From: Fibrobacter sp.
Lineage (GTDB): Bacteria > Fibrobacterota > Fibrobacteria > Fibrobacterales > Fibrobacteraceae
Length of the DNA stretch: 15,493 nt
Assembly (NCBI GenBank): GCA_012515825.1
Contig: JAAYXQ010000184.1
Span: forward strand, 1 to 15,493
Direction: 5' to 3'
Shown: in pieces, positions 1-8,141 of the stretch
Numbering within the stretch: position 1 is the stretch's first letter
Layout of the letters: every line of letters starts with the position of its first letter
Made by a program: the position numbers and the translations under genes
The notes under the pieces: model-generated
What the model saw: only the letters and a program-made list of their open reading frames with translations
Told to the model about the DNA's origin: nothing
The model's database searches: none

Positions 1-1262
1 TCTTTAAATACTATTCTGCAATTTGGTTTGAAACGGAAACCGCCTCGGCGATGACGCTGTATTTCAAAATACTTCGAAACCTTTTCCACGTGAGCTACAA
101 CACGGTTTAGGCGACTTTCAAAGTTTGGCCTTAAAGGATCCATACAGATTTCTGGATCTCTTTTGAACTCTCTATTTTCGTATTCTTCACGACCCGTAGC
201 TGTGTATTCACGAAGTAAGTTACGCAAAATGCGTGCTGGTACATTACGCATTAAATGATGATCGTTTACAGAAATGGAATCGTCACTCTTATAGTAAGTA
301 ATTACCACAGAATCATTGGCTGCATTCAGAAGTGCTTCATGTGCTTTTTGAACAGGCTGCCAAACATCAAATTCTTGGCGTACAAGAGAACTCATCAATT
401 TAGCAAAAGGATCTGGGTGAGTCACTCCCGCTTGATAAGAGATTTTAACAATATTCGCTGGAGCACCATAATAGGCGCCTCTTTTTAATAAAATAGTTCC
501 AGAATTAGATTCTGTAACATCATCATCTATTCTGATGCATGGTATAGAAGTTTCTTGCGTATTACTCCAAGAAAGACCATATTTTTCAATGGCTTCAGAA
601 AAAGGAACTACGTGCCCAATCACTCGGCCATGTAATAAGACCGTTTTATTATCAATGAGTATTGGCATATTGTGCTTAGCAAGCACTTCTGCAACTGTAT
701 TTTGAAAACAAAGCGTCTGAATAGATTCATATGGAGGGCAAGTTAAAAAAGCTGGAGCATAGCGAACTAAAGCCTCTATCCAAGGCATATAATGAGAAGC
801 AAGCTTATCTTTTTCTTCACAACGATATATCATGATATCATTACGAACATTTTCCACTGGATCATTAAAAATAACTTGAGCCCCTTCAATCAGTGACTGG
901 CGATCGGGGAGAGTTTCCAAACTTAAACGACGGACATCATCTGTTTCGTAGAATTTTGGAACAAATGGTAGATAAGAACGAAGAATAATTCGTGAAGACA
1001 TATATTCAGAAGAGGTAAAACGACTAAACATATTCTCAATAAACTGTTCAGGATTAATTCCCCTGGAAAAAAGCCATTCTGTTAATGCATCTAGATAGAT
1101 ACGATGTTGTTCTCGCTCAAAAACGCCTTCTTCAAACCATATAGAATCGAGTAAATTCGACGGGAATCTGGAATCCATACGAATTAAATCGAGTATATCC
1201 TTCGTTGAATACGACGAAAGAAGTTCTATATGGACAATTCGAAGCAATAAGTTTGTAACCAT
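1..1262 (-). CDS. Unrecognised protein with winged-helix-like C-terminal region (3' end beyond window)
   Basis: An open frame runs from the ATG at 1262 to the window edge, giving at least 420 codons with no stop. I chose this ATG because GAGG at about 1272-1275 is 9 nt upstream; an in-frame ATG at 1268 is only 3 nt from it. The N-terminus reads MVTNLLLRIVHIELLSSYS. I see no signal peptide or membrane segment. The first 330 or so residues match no family I know. The last 85 or so visible residues resemble a winged-helix DNA-binding domain: 'ARILRNLLREY', then 'GREEYENREFKRD', then a helix 'FESRLNRVVAHVEKVS' and a basic hairpin 'RHRRGGFRFKP'. A transcription-regulator role is inferred from that shape only. 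It is transcribed divergently from mutL. Its composition matches the neighbouring genes, so there is no sign of recent transfer. The gene is certain; its function is unknown. Confidence 0.85.
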   Translation of the reverse strand, partial: MVTNLLLRIVHIELLSSYSTKDILDLIRMDSRFPSNLLDSIWFEEGVFEREQHRIYLDALTEWLFSRGINPEQFIENMFSRFTSSEYMSSRIILRSYLPFVPKFYETDDVRRLSLETLPDRQSLIEGAQVIFNDPVENVRNDIMIYRCEEKDKLASHYMPWIEALVRYAPAFLTCPPYESIQTLCFQNTVAEVLAKHNMPILIDNKTVLLHGRVIGHVVPFSEAIEKYGLSWSNTQETSIPCIRIDDDVTESNSGTILLKRGAYYGAPANIVKISYQAGVTHPDPFAKLMSSLVRQEFDVWQPVQKAHEALLNAANDSVVITYYKSDDSISVNDHHLMRNVPARILRNLLREYTATGREEYENREFKRDPEICMDPLRPNFESRLNRVVAHVEKVSKYFEIQRHRRGGFRFKPNCRIVFK

Positions 1263-1268
1263 TACCAT

Positions 1269-1410
1269 ATTCCTCATTTTTAGGAATTCCCGTCACTCGT
1301 ACTTGTATGTATTAAAATTGTAAACAAAAAACAAGTAATTTTATATAGTTTAATTTAACAATTTCTATAAAAAAAGGTAGCCTTCTGACAGTTTTGTCTA
1401 TATTTTCGGC
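1269..1410. promoter_or_regulatory. Divergent promoter region between the unknown gene and mutL
   Basis: This is a very AT-rich spacer between two divergent genes, so both promoters should lie here. For mutL (plus), a plausible pair is TTGTAA at 1318-1323 and TATATA at 1342-1347, 18 bp apart. For the minus-strand gene, TTGTTT (1334-1329) and TACATA (1311-1306) are 17 bp apart but weak, and other pairings are possible. An inverted repeat, TACTTGT at 1300-1306 and ACAAGTA at 1331-1337, straddles these elements and could be an operator. mutL itself has no recognisable Shine-Dalgarno sequence before its ATG. The exact promoter elements are uncertain. Confidence 0.4.
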
Positions 1411-3216
1411 ATGAAAACCGCCAAAATTCACATTTTAAGCGACGAAATCATCAATAAGATTGCTGCTGGTGAGGTTATAGAACGACCAGCCTCAGTAGTT
1501 AAAGAATTGATTGAAAACGCATTAGATGCAGGAAGTACCTTTATTAGAGTACAAATTGAAGAAGGTGGTAAGAAAAAAATCACAATTACCGATAATGGAG
1601 AAGGAATGTCTCCAGAAGATCTTAAATTGTGTTTTTTAAGACATACAACGTCAAAATTAAGCTCCGCTGACGATTTATTCCATTTAAGAACAAACGGTTT
1701 TAGAGGGGAAGCAGTGGCATCCATTGCCGCTATTTCTAAAATGACCATTATTTCTAAAACGAAAGATGCCCCATGCGCTCAGAAAGTTGAGATTCAATCT
1801 GGCGATTTAAAAAAAACTGAAGAAATTAGTGCTCCTCAAGGCACATCTTTTGTCATCGAAGATCTGTTTTTTAACACCCCTGTTAGGCGTAATTTTCTAA
1901 GTAGCGAATCAGCAGAATCAACCCGAATTTTAGATGTGATCGTAAGAATTGCTATCGCTCATCCTGAAATTCGTTTTGAATATAGAAACGGGTCTAAAGA
2001 AGTTTTTACTGGTGTTGAAGGAGATTTAAGAAGTCGTCTTGCAGAGACCATAGGCACTGGAATTGCAAAAAAATTAATTCCCTTAGACTATTTTGAGAAT
2101 AACATCTCTATCACGGGCTTTATTTCTCCTTCAGAAATGCAAAACGGGAAAAAGAATCGTCACTTCTTATATTTGAAAAACCGTCCTATTTGGAATCCTG
2201 CTGTAATTAAGGCTGTTCAAAAAGCATATGAACCATACGGGAAATTAATTTCTCCTACAAGTGTCTTATTCTTAGATATGCCCGATATGGATTTTGATGT
2301 AAACGTTCATCCTGCTAAAAAAGAAGTCCGATTTGTAAATGATAGTGCCATTTATTCGACAGTACATAGAGCCATTCGAAATAAACTTCAAGAAGAATCC
2401 GCTGCTTGTGGAGCCCCCATAATTCACTTAAATGACTGTTCCTATACAAGCACCGTTCAAGAGCCTGAAAAAAAATGGCCTTCTTTTAATAACGAAATCA
2501 GTAATGATACTCTAAAGCGAAATTTTCAAGCAAAACCAAATCCTCCTAAAGAAGCCTTAGTTCAAGATTTATTTTCTCTTCCTGAATTTGGAAAAATAAT
2601 ACCTCTATCTCAAAAGTCTTTTGAGATACCAGAAAAAGCTCCCTTGTATAGTACCCCCTCTTTTTTACAGCTTGCTGAAACATACATTGTTTGTCAAGAT
2701 ATGGAAGGGCTTTTACTCATTGATCAAAGTGCTGCACACGCTCGCATTTTATATGAACAGGCGCTTAAAACACTAAGCTCAAATAACATGATAAATTCTC
2801 AAGAACTTTTGTTTCCTGAATTAATTGAACTGAGTAAAGTGGAAAAATCGCTTTTAGTTGAAATCCTACCTGATTTAAAAAAGCTTGGCTTTTACCTTGA
2901 ACCTTTTGGTGGAGATACGTATCAGATTCGAGGCATTCCAAGTGGACTTTCTTTTTCTCGCGCAGAAAAATGTATTCATGAGTTTTTAGATTCGCTACAA
3001 GAAGATTCTCCATCTTCAAAAGTGCCGTTAGATGCAACGGCCAAAGCTTGGGCATCTACAACAGCTTATCGGGCTAATGAAAAACTAAGTGGTGAAGAAA
3101 TGGCTTCTTTAGTCAATCAGCTATTGCAGACAGAAGAGCCTTTAATTTCACCTTATGGAAAGCCGACTCTACTTCGAATCCCTATTGAGGACATTCATAA
3201 GAAATTCAAGCGATAA
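1411..3216 (+). CDS. mutL: DNA mismatch repair protein MutL, with altered endonuclease motifs
   Basis: MutL couples mismatch recognition by MutS to strand removal. The N-terminal GHKL ATPase is intact: KELIENALDAG with catalytic Glu32 and Mg-binding Asn36, DNGEGM at 61-66, RHTTSK, and NGFRGEAVASI. The transducer-domain motif VNVHPAKKEVRF follows. A variable linker (about 345-425) leads to a C-terminal dimerisation domain from about residue 425. That domain keeps a beta-clamp-type motif, QELLFP, at 464-469. The metal-binding endonuclease motifs are not canonical: the usual DQHAxxE reads DQSAAHA (438-444), the usual ACR/ACK reads AST (548-550), and the usual CPHGRP reads SPYGKP (580-585). Its 601 aa are normal for the family. 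The gene is divergent from the unknown upstream gene, and its last 48 nt overlap lpxB on the opposite strand. The identity is secure; loss of nuclease activity is inferred. Confidence 0.97.
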   Translation: MKTAKIHILSDEIINKIAAGEVIERPASVVKELIENALDAGSTFIRVQIEEGGKKKITITDNGEGMSPEDLKLCFLRHTTSKLSSADDLFHLRTNGFRGEAVASIAAISKMTIISKTKDAPCAQKVEIQSGDLKKTEEISAPQGTSFVIEDLFFNTPVRRNFLSSESAESTRILDVIVRIAIAHPEIRFEYRNGSKEVFTGVEGDLRSRLAETIGTGIAKKLIPLDYFENNISITGFISPSEMQNGKKNRHFLYLKNRPIWNPAVIKAVQKAYEPYGKLISPTSVLFLDMPDMDFDVNVHPAKKEVRFVNDSAIYSTVHRAIRNKLQEESAACGAPIIHLNDCSYTSTVQEPEKKWPSFNNEISNDTLKRNFQAKPNPPKEALVQDLFSLPEFGKIIPLSQKSFEIPEKAPLYSTPSFLQLAETYIVCQDMEGLLLIDQSAAHARILYEQALKTLSSNNMINSQELLFPELIELSKVEKSLLVEILPDLKKLGFYLEPFGGDTYQIRGIPSGLSFSRAEKCIHEFLDSLQEDSPSSKVPLDATAKAWASTTAYRANEKLSGEEMASLVNQLLQTEEPLISPYGKPTLLRIPIEDIHKKFKR

Positions 3217-4347
3217 GCATTTTATGGACTCTCCCTCACATGTTTTATGAAGAGCCATCGCATTAGAATAAAAGTCTTCTTTTTCTAATTCTTCTAATTC
3301 TTTTACTATAGACAACACTTCTTTTTTATAAAAGAAAGAAACTAGACTTAGAAATTCAGGGACAATTCTTTTTGATAATAATAGATTTGGTAAAGTAAAA
3401 AATGGGGTTCGAACTAATATAGAACCAAGAACATAGGTAAGCGGGTCTATCCTTGAACATGCCAAAGCCTTCGTTCCCACAAGAGACGCTTCTAAAATAC
3501 CCGATCCAGGAGTAGCGATTACCCCCTGAGCTTTAGAAAATAAGGCTGCACGTTCTACGCTATTTTCAGGAACCACCATTTGTTCAAAATCAAAATTCCA
3601 TTTTTTTATTTCTTTGAGGAGACTTGTTCTTGAAGCCAGAAATTTAATCTGTAGATTTGGATTTTTTTTCTTCAATTGTTTTGCAATTCTTATGTATAAA
3701 GGCATGTTTCGATGCAATTGATGGCGCCTACTTCCTGGAAGGAATAAAAAGTCACTCCCTTTATTCGGTTTTTCCTTCATTAAAGAAACAGCACCTTGTA
3801 AAAATGGATTTTCTATTTTTAATGAAGGGCAATCAAATTTTTTATAAGCCTCTCGTTCAAAATCGTATAAAACACCTAAAGTCACATCTTGTAGAGAATA
3901 GGCTCGTTTGGATTTCCATGCCCATATTTGAGGAGGGGCAATATATAAGATAGGTTTGGAATACTTTTTAGAAAGTTCCACCAACCTCATATTAAAACCA
4001 GGGTAATCGATAAGAACAACAGCAATACAATTAGGACATTCTAATATTTTTTTTAATAAAACAAAAGAACGATGTAATTGGAAATAATGAGTTAATACAT
4101 CTTTAAATCCACTTATGGCAAAATCATCAAAACACGCCATTTGTTTCAAGCCCTCTTTTTGCATGCGAGGGCCACCTACACCAATTGCTTCAACACCCCA
4201 AAGGTTCATCGCAGAAACAGCTTCTGCTCCTAAAATATCACCAGAATCTTCTCCAGCACAAAAAAATACGAACTTTTTATTCTGATTCAGATGTTCCATA
4301 TTTTGCATCGATTTATTTTTAGGAGCTCTATTTTTGATGAGTTTCAT
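3169..4347 (-). CDS. lpxB: Lipid-A-disaccharide synthase LpxB
   Basis: LpxB is a peripheral inner-membrane glycosyltransferase that joins UDP-diacylglucosamine to lipid X to form the lipid A disaccharide, so a Gram-negative envelope is implied. Visible motifs are the N-terminal 'CAGEDSGDILGAE' (about 30-42, family form AGEPSGD), 'VLIDYPGFNMRL', 'PQIWAWK', 'FLPGSRRHQ', and the C-terminal 'IATPGSGILEASL' followed by 'DPLTYVLGSILV' and 'FFTLPNLLL'. Length is 392 aa against about 380 in E. coli. The extra residues are mainly a basic N-terminal leader, so an internal Met at 15 or 18 could be the true start. I kept the ATG at 4347 because it follows the dnaE TGA by only 3 nt, which suggests translational coupling; no clear Shine-Dalgarno sequence is present. 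The C-terminal codons overlap the end of mutL in antisense. A 9-bp duplication near 3286-3303 encodes part of a Glu/Leu-rich helix. Confidence 0.96.
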   Translation of the reverse strand: MKLIKNRAPKNKSMQNMEHLNQNKKFVFFCAGEDSGDILGAEAVSAMNLWGVEAIGVGGPRMQKEGLKQMACFDDFAISGFKDVLTHYFQLHRSFVLLKKILECPNCIAVVLIDYPGFNMRLVELSKKYSKPILYIAPPQIWAWKSKRAYSLQDVTLGVLYDFEREAYKKFDCPSLKIENPFLQGAVSLMKEKPNKGSDFLFLPGSRRHQLHRNMPLYIRIAKQLKKKNPNLQIKFLASRTSLLKEIKKWNFDFEQMVVPENSVERAALFSKAQGVIATPGSGILEASLVGTKALACSRIDPLTYVLGSILVRTPFFTLPNLLLSKRIVPEFLSLVSFFYKKEVLSIVKELEELEKEDFYSNAMALHKTCEGESIKCLSLEFLMNVLNRDSK

Positions 4348-4350
4348 AAA

Positions 4351-7300
4351 TCAGCTTCGATTTTTATTTGACACCCATACATCTGTTACACCAAAATCTT
4401 TTTTTAACCAAACAAGTAATTCTTGTTCGTATTTAAAACGAATTTTTTTGGCCACTAAAGCATGCTCATATCCAGAAAGGGATTCAATATGAAATATCAG
4501 TTGACAAGAGGATTCACCAGGGAATGGTTCATAGCTTTTTAATTTTTCATTTAAGAGACTAAGTGTTTCTTCCGTGATGGCAAGTGATGAAAAGGAAACG
4601 TGTAAAAACTTGACCCATTTTTGACGAACCGTTTCTAAAGGCACAATTTTTTCAACAACCACTTGTAGGCCCTTATCATCTCGTTGCATTTCAAGGACGC
4701 CCTGCACTAAAACACGGTCATCAATCGAAACACGATCTCGGAAAGCTTCCCATTTATCAGAAGTTAAAAACAATGCAATTTCGCCTTGAAAATCTTGAAT
4801 TATCCCCGAGCCAAGGGTATCTCCGCGTCTTGTTTCAAAAGAACGCATTTTAGTGATCACGCCACCAATGGTAATACTTTTTTTAAGTAATCCTGAATTA
4901 TTAATCTCGCTTTCTGCTAAACTGCATGTAGTAAAGCCTTGTAGTTCTGGGCGATATTCTTCTAAAGGATGCCCCGAGATAAACATTCCAAGGACATCTT
5001 TTTCCTTATTTAATAATTCGATATAAGTCCATTCTTCAGCATCTTCTAATTCTTCTGCTGTATGGATACAAGTGTCATTATCTCCTAAATCAAATATAGA
5101 GACCTGACCACAATCTATATTTTGACGATAACGATTAGCGACTTCAATGGCCTTGTCAATCGTTGCAAGCAATGCGGAACGACTTCCAGGAAACTCATCC
5201 AAAGCCCCTGACATCACAAGACTTTCTAGCACTTTTTTACTTAAAGGCGATTTTTTTTCATTTAAAGAAGCCTGGTAATTTAATAGGCGCTTACAAAGAT
5301 CAAAAATATCCTTGTATTCTCCATGTAACGTTCGCTCTTCAACAATGTCTTCGACTATGGAAATACCCACATTTTTTATGCCTGCTAATCCATATAATAT
5401 TCGACCCTGCTCATCTACAGAAAATGTTGCAAATGAAGAATTAATGTTTGGCCCTAAATAAGGTATGTCCATTTTAGAACATTCTTTTAAGAGACTCACA
5501 ATATTTTCTGTCTTTGATATTTCTGAAGTCATCGAAGCGGCCATAAATTCAGGGCCATAATTTGCTTTTAAGTAGGCCGTTTGATATGCCACATAAGCAT
5601 AGGCAGCCGCATGACTTTTATTAAAAGCATAACCACAGAAGGGCAATAATACTTTCCAAATTTCTTTAACTAAAGAAGCTTTATAACCACGCTCTAAGCA
5701 CTTATTCATAAATTCAGGCTCTAATTTCGTCATTTCTTCAGGCTTCTTTTTTGCCATAATTCGACGAATAATATCAGCGCCACCAAGCGAATAGCCGCCT
5801 AATTTTTGAGCGATACGCATCACCTGTTCTTGATAAACGATCACGCCATAAGTTTCACTTAGAATAGGCTCTAAATCTTCGTGATAGCAGTCAACAGGTT
5901 CTTCGCCTCGTTTTCGAGCAATGTAATGAGGAATTTGTTCAATTGGTCCTGGGCGATAAAGAGCATTCATCGCAATTAAATCTTCAATACGTTCAGGAAT
6001 CAATTTCCGAAGGTACTCTCGCATTCCTGGAGATTCAAATTGAAAAACGCCTACCGTTAATCCTTTACTTAATAAATCAAAAGTTTTAGCATCATCTAAA
6101 GGAATACGGCCAATCTCTAAATCGACATTTCTGGTCTGTTTAATTAAAGCAACAGCGTCTTGAATAATGGATAAGTTTCGAAGACCCAAAAAGTCCATTT
6201 TTAATAGACCGATATCTTCAGCGTAATGCTTGTCGTACATGATCACAGGCGTATCTTCTTTGCGAGCTCTAAAAAGAGGAGCTAAATCAGACATGGCCAC
6301 TGGAGCAATAATCACCGCTGCCGCATGAACACCTGTTTGCCTTGAGAGATTCTCTAGCTTTTCGGAGTAATTCCACAAATCCCGATAGTTTTGCCTTGAT
6401 TCAATAAGTTCGTTTAATGGCCCAGGATTATACCCTTCTAAAGGAGCCCCTTTTTTATTTTTTCCCGTTTTGGCCATCTCCAGTGTTGCACCTAAATCTA
6501 ATGGCAATAGTTTTGTAATCGCTCGCACATCAGAAATGGGAATACCTAAAACACGGCCAACATCATTGATAACGGCTTTCATTTTTAAGGCGCCATAAGT
6601 TACAATTTGCGTTACGCACTCTTTACCGTATTGATCCGAAACATACTCAATCACACGAGCTCGATCTCGATCGGAAAAGTCTGTATCAATATCAGGCATG
6701 CTTACACGTTCTGGATTCAAGAAGCGTTCGAAAAGTAAGTCAAACCGAAGAGGATCTATATCTGTAATTCCGATAATATAGGTGACAATAGAACCAGCTG
6801 CAGAACCACGCCCAGGCCCAACTGGAATTCCATTCTCGCGAGACCAGTTTATAAAATCCCACACAATTAGAAGGTAGCCCGCGACTTTCATTTCTCGAAT
6901 ACAAGCAAGCTCTGTTTCCATGCGTTCTTGAACTTCTGGCGTTACCTCTGGATATCGATTGGATACCTTTTGTCTACAAAGGTAACCTAAATAGTCATCA
7001 GAATCTTTAAACTCATCAGGGAACTTAAACTGCGGCCAGAATTGGTCGCCACAATCAGTTTGGATAGTAATATCACATTGCTCTGCAATTTTAACAGTGT
7101 TTTCAATCGCTTCAGGATACTCTTTAAAAGCAGAGACCATTTCTTCCGTTGTTTTGAAGTAGAATTTATCTGTTGGGAACAAAGGATCACTGAAATTCTG
7201 AAGTTTTTCCGCAAGAGCTATACAGCGTAAGACCTTGTGAGCAGGAGCATCCCCTTTTTCAATGTAATGAACATTATTCACAGCGACAAGCCCGCGATGA

Positions 7301-7914
7301 AGATCGCGAGACGCTTGTGCTATAAAAGCATTGACTTTTTTTTGCCCTTCAATTTCTTGATCTTGTACAATAAAGAATAAACTCTCTGAATCAAAAATAG
7401 AACACAAATCCGTTAAATATTGATTTGCAATATCTTCTTTTTGATTTAAAACATCCGAGCCAAAACGGCTAAAAAAGTCTCCCGCTAAAGCGATTAAGCC
7501 TTTTGATTTTTCACGAATGAATTCCAAAGGAACTGCAGGGACTTCACTCCACTGTTCAGCATCTTCATAGCAATAACTAACAATCTTTAAGAGATTCCGA
7601 TAGCCTTCGTTTGTTTTTGCAATTAATGTTAACCGCTGATACCCCTGTTCCTCTTTTGTCATCGAAGTTGAAGTTGCTACATAAATATGAGAGCCTAAAA
7701 GAGCTTTGATCGGAGGAAGGCCTTCTTTTTGTCGGCTCTTATTTAATGAACGAGCCTGCATATAAAATTCTAAAATACCAAACATGTTGCCATGATCAGT
7801 CAAAGCTACTGCAGGTTGATTATCCTTTATTGCTTCTGCAAGCAATTCATGTATACGACAAGAAGAACGTAATAACGAGAACTCAGAATGCGTTTGAAGA
7901 TGAACAAAACTCAT
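4351..7914 (-). CDS. dnaE: DNA polymerase III alpha subunit DnaE
   Basis: This is the replicative C-family DNA polymerase, 1187 aa (E. coli 1160), complete. Domains in order: PHP (about 1-280), palm with GPGRGSAAGS (366-375) and catalytic Asp408/Asp410 in MPDIDTDF, third catalytic Asp574 in KMDFLGL, fingers with GVIVYQEQVM and FNKSHAAAYAYVAYQ, an internal beta-clamp motif QVSIFDL (937-943), an OB fold (about 1010-1095) and a C-terminal tau-binding-type tail. The PHP metal site looks degenerate: Q7 stands where many PHP polymerases have the first His of HxH, and NNVHY (213-217) has Asn for the usual Asp. Proofreading is therefore probably done by a separate DnaQ-type subunit, as in E. coli. 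The ATG at 7914 is set by a strong AGGAG (7922-7926), 7 nt upstream. It is the first gene of a dnaE-lpxB operon with a near-consensus promoter. Confidence 0.98.
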   Translation of the reverse strand: MSFVHLQTHSEFSLLRSSCRIHELLAEAIKDNQPAVALTDHGNMFGILEFYMQARSLNKSRQKEGLPPIKALLGSHIYVATSTSMTKEEQGYQRLTLIAKTNEGYRNLLKIVSYCYEDAEQWSEVPAVPLEFIREKSKGLIALAGDFFSRFGSDVLNQKEDIANQYLTDLCSIFDSESLFFIVQDQEIEGQKKVNAFIAQASRDLHRGLVAVNNVHYIEKGDAPAHKVLRCIALAEKLQNFSDPLFPTDKFYFKTTEEMVSAFKEYPEAIENTVKIAEQCDITIQTDCGDQFWPQFKFPDEFKDSDDYLGYLCRQKVSNRYPEVTPEVQERMETELACIREMKVAGYLLIVWDFINWSRENGIPVGPGRGSAAGSIVTYIIGITDIDPLRFDLLFERFLNPERVSMPDIDTDFSDRDRARVIEYVSDQYGKECVTQIVTYGALKMKAVINDVGRVLGIPISDVRAITKLLPLDLGATLEMAKTGKNKKGAPLEGYNPGPLNELIESRQNYRDLWNYSEKLENLSRQTGVHAAAVIIAPVAMSDLAPLFRARKEDTPVIMYDKHYAEDIGLLKMDFLGLRNLSIIQDAVALIKQTRNVDLEIGRIPLDDAKTFDLLSKGLTVGVFQFESPGMREYLRKLIPERIEDLIAMNALYRPGPIEQIPHYIARKRGEEPVDCYHEDLEPILSETYGVIVYQEQVMRIAQKLGGYSLGGADIIRRIMAKKKPEEMTKLEPEFMNKCLERGYKASLVKEIWKVLLPFCGYAFNKSHAAAYAYVAYQTAYLKANYGPEFMAASMTSEISKTENIVSLLKECSKMDIPYLGPNINSSFATFSVDEQGRILYGLAGIKNVGISIVEDIVEERTLHGEYKDIFDLCKRLLNYQASLNEKKSPLSKKVLESLVMSGALDEFPGSRSALLATIDKAIEVANRYRQNIDCGQVSIFDLGDNDTCIHTAEELEDAEEWTYIELLNKEKDVLGMFISGHPLEEYRPELQGFTTCSLAESEINNSGLLKKSITIGGVITKMRSFETRRGDTLGSGIIQDFQGEIALFLTSDKWEAFRDRVSIDDRVLVQGVLEMQRDDKGLQVVVEKIVPLETVRQKWVKFLHVSFSSLAITEETLSLLNEKLKSYEPFPGESSCQLIFHIESLSGYEHALVAKKIRFKYEQELLVWLKKDFGVTDVWVSNKNRS

Positions 7915-7921
7915 AGATTAG

Positions 7922-7926
7922 CTCCT
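7922..7926 (-). promoter_or_regulatory. Strong ribosome binding site of dnaE
   Basis: AGGAG on the minus strand lies 7 nt before the dnaE ATG at 7914. It is the clearest Shine-Dalgarno sequence in the window; mutL, lpxB and trmO have none that I can recognise. The A and first G of AGGAG also form the end of a TAG that closes a possible 9-codon leader frame (7954-7925). Confidence 0.8.
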
Positions 7927-8031
7927 AATAAATTTTACACCGCATAACATTCATACTAACGTATTCCAAGGAGCGCGTAAAGAGTTTTTTCTTGAATGTA
8001 TTAAAAGAGAAGATCATTTAACAAAACCTTA

Positions 8032-8060
8032 ATTATACCATTCTAAATATATAATTTCAA
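8032..8060 (-). promoter_or_regulatory. Sigma-70-type promoter of the dnaE-lpxB operon
   Basis: On the minus strand, TTGAAA (8060-8055, 5 of 6 to the -35 consensus) is followed by exactly 17 bp and then TATAAT (8037-8032, 6 of 6). Transcription should start near 8025, leaving a leader of about 110 nt before the dnaE ATG. I see no strong hairpin in the leader. The rest of the spacer up to the trmO stop at 8142 is A/T-rich and contains no gene I can support. Confidence 0.75.
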
Positions 8061-8141
8061 AACTTTTTTGATAGACTTGCAGAAGCTAATCTAATCGTAA
8101 AAATCTTTTTTTTGTTTTGCAAATTAGCCACTTTTTTATTT

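Noticed and set aside
255..488. 77-codon open frame on the plus strand
   Set aside because: It lies antisense inside a continuous minus-strand coding frame (1-1262), has no ribosome binding site and resembles no protein family.
3214..3300. Possible hairpin terminator after mutL (GGACTCT and AGAGCC)
   Set aside because: The arms are about 18 nt apart with a mismatch, there is no T run, and the segment is coding for lpxB.
3286..3303. 9-bp tandem duplication (CTAATTCTT twice)
   Set aside because: It is in frame in lpxB and encodes a Glu/Leu helix repeat; two copies are not enough to suggest phase variation.
8060..8141. Possible trmO terminator (GCTAAT and ATTAGC inverted repeat on the minus strand)
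   Set aside because: Only 6 bp pair across a loop of over 30 nt and no T run follows the second arm, so it does not look like an intrinsic terminator.
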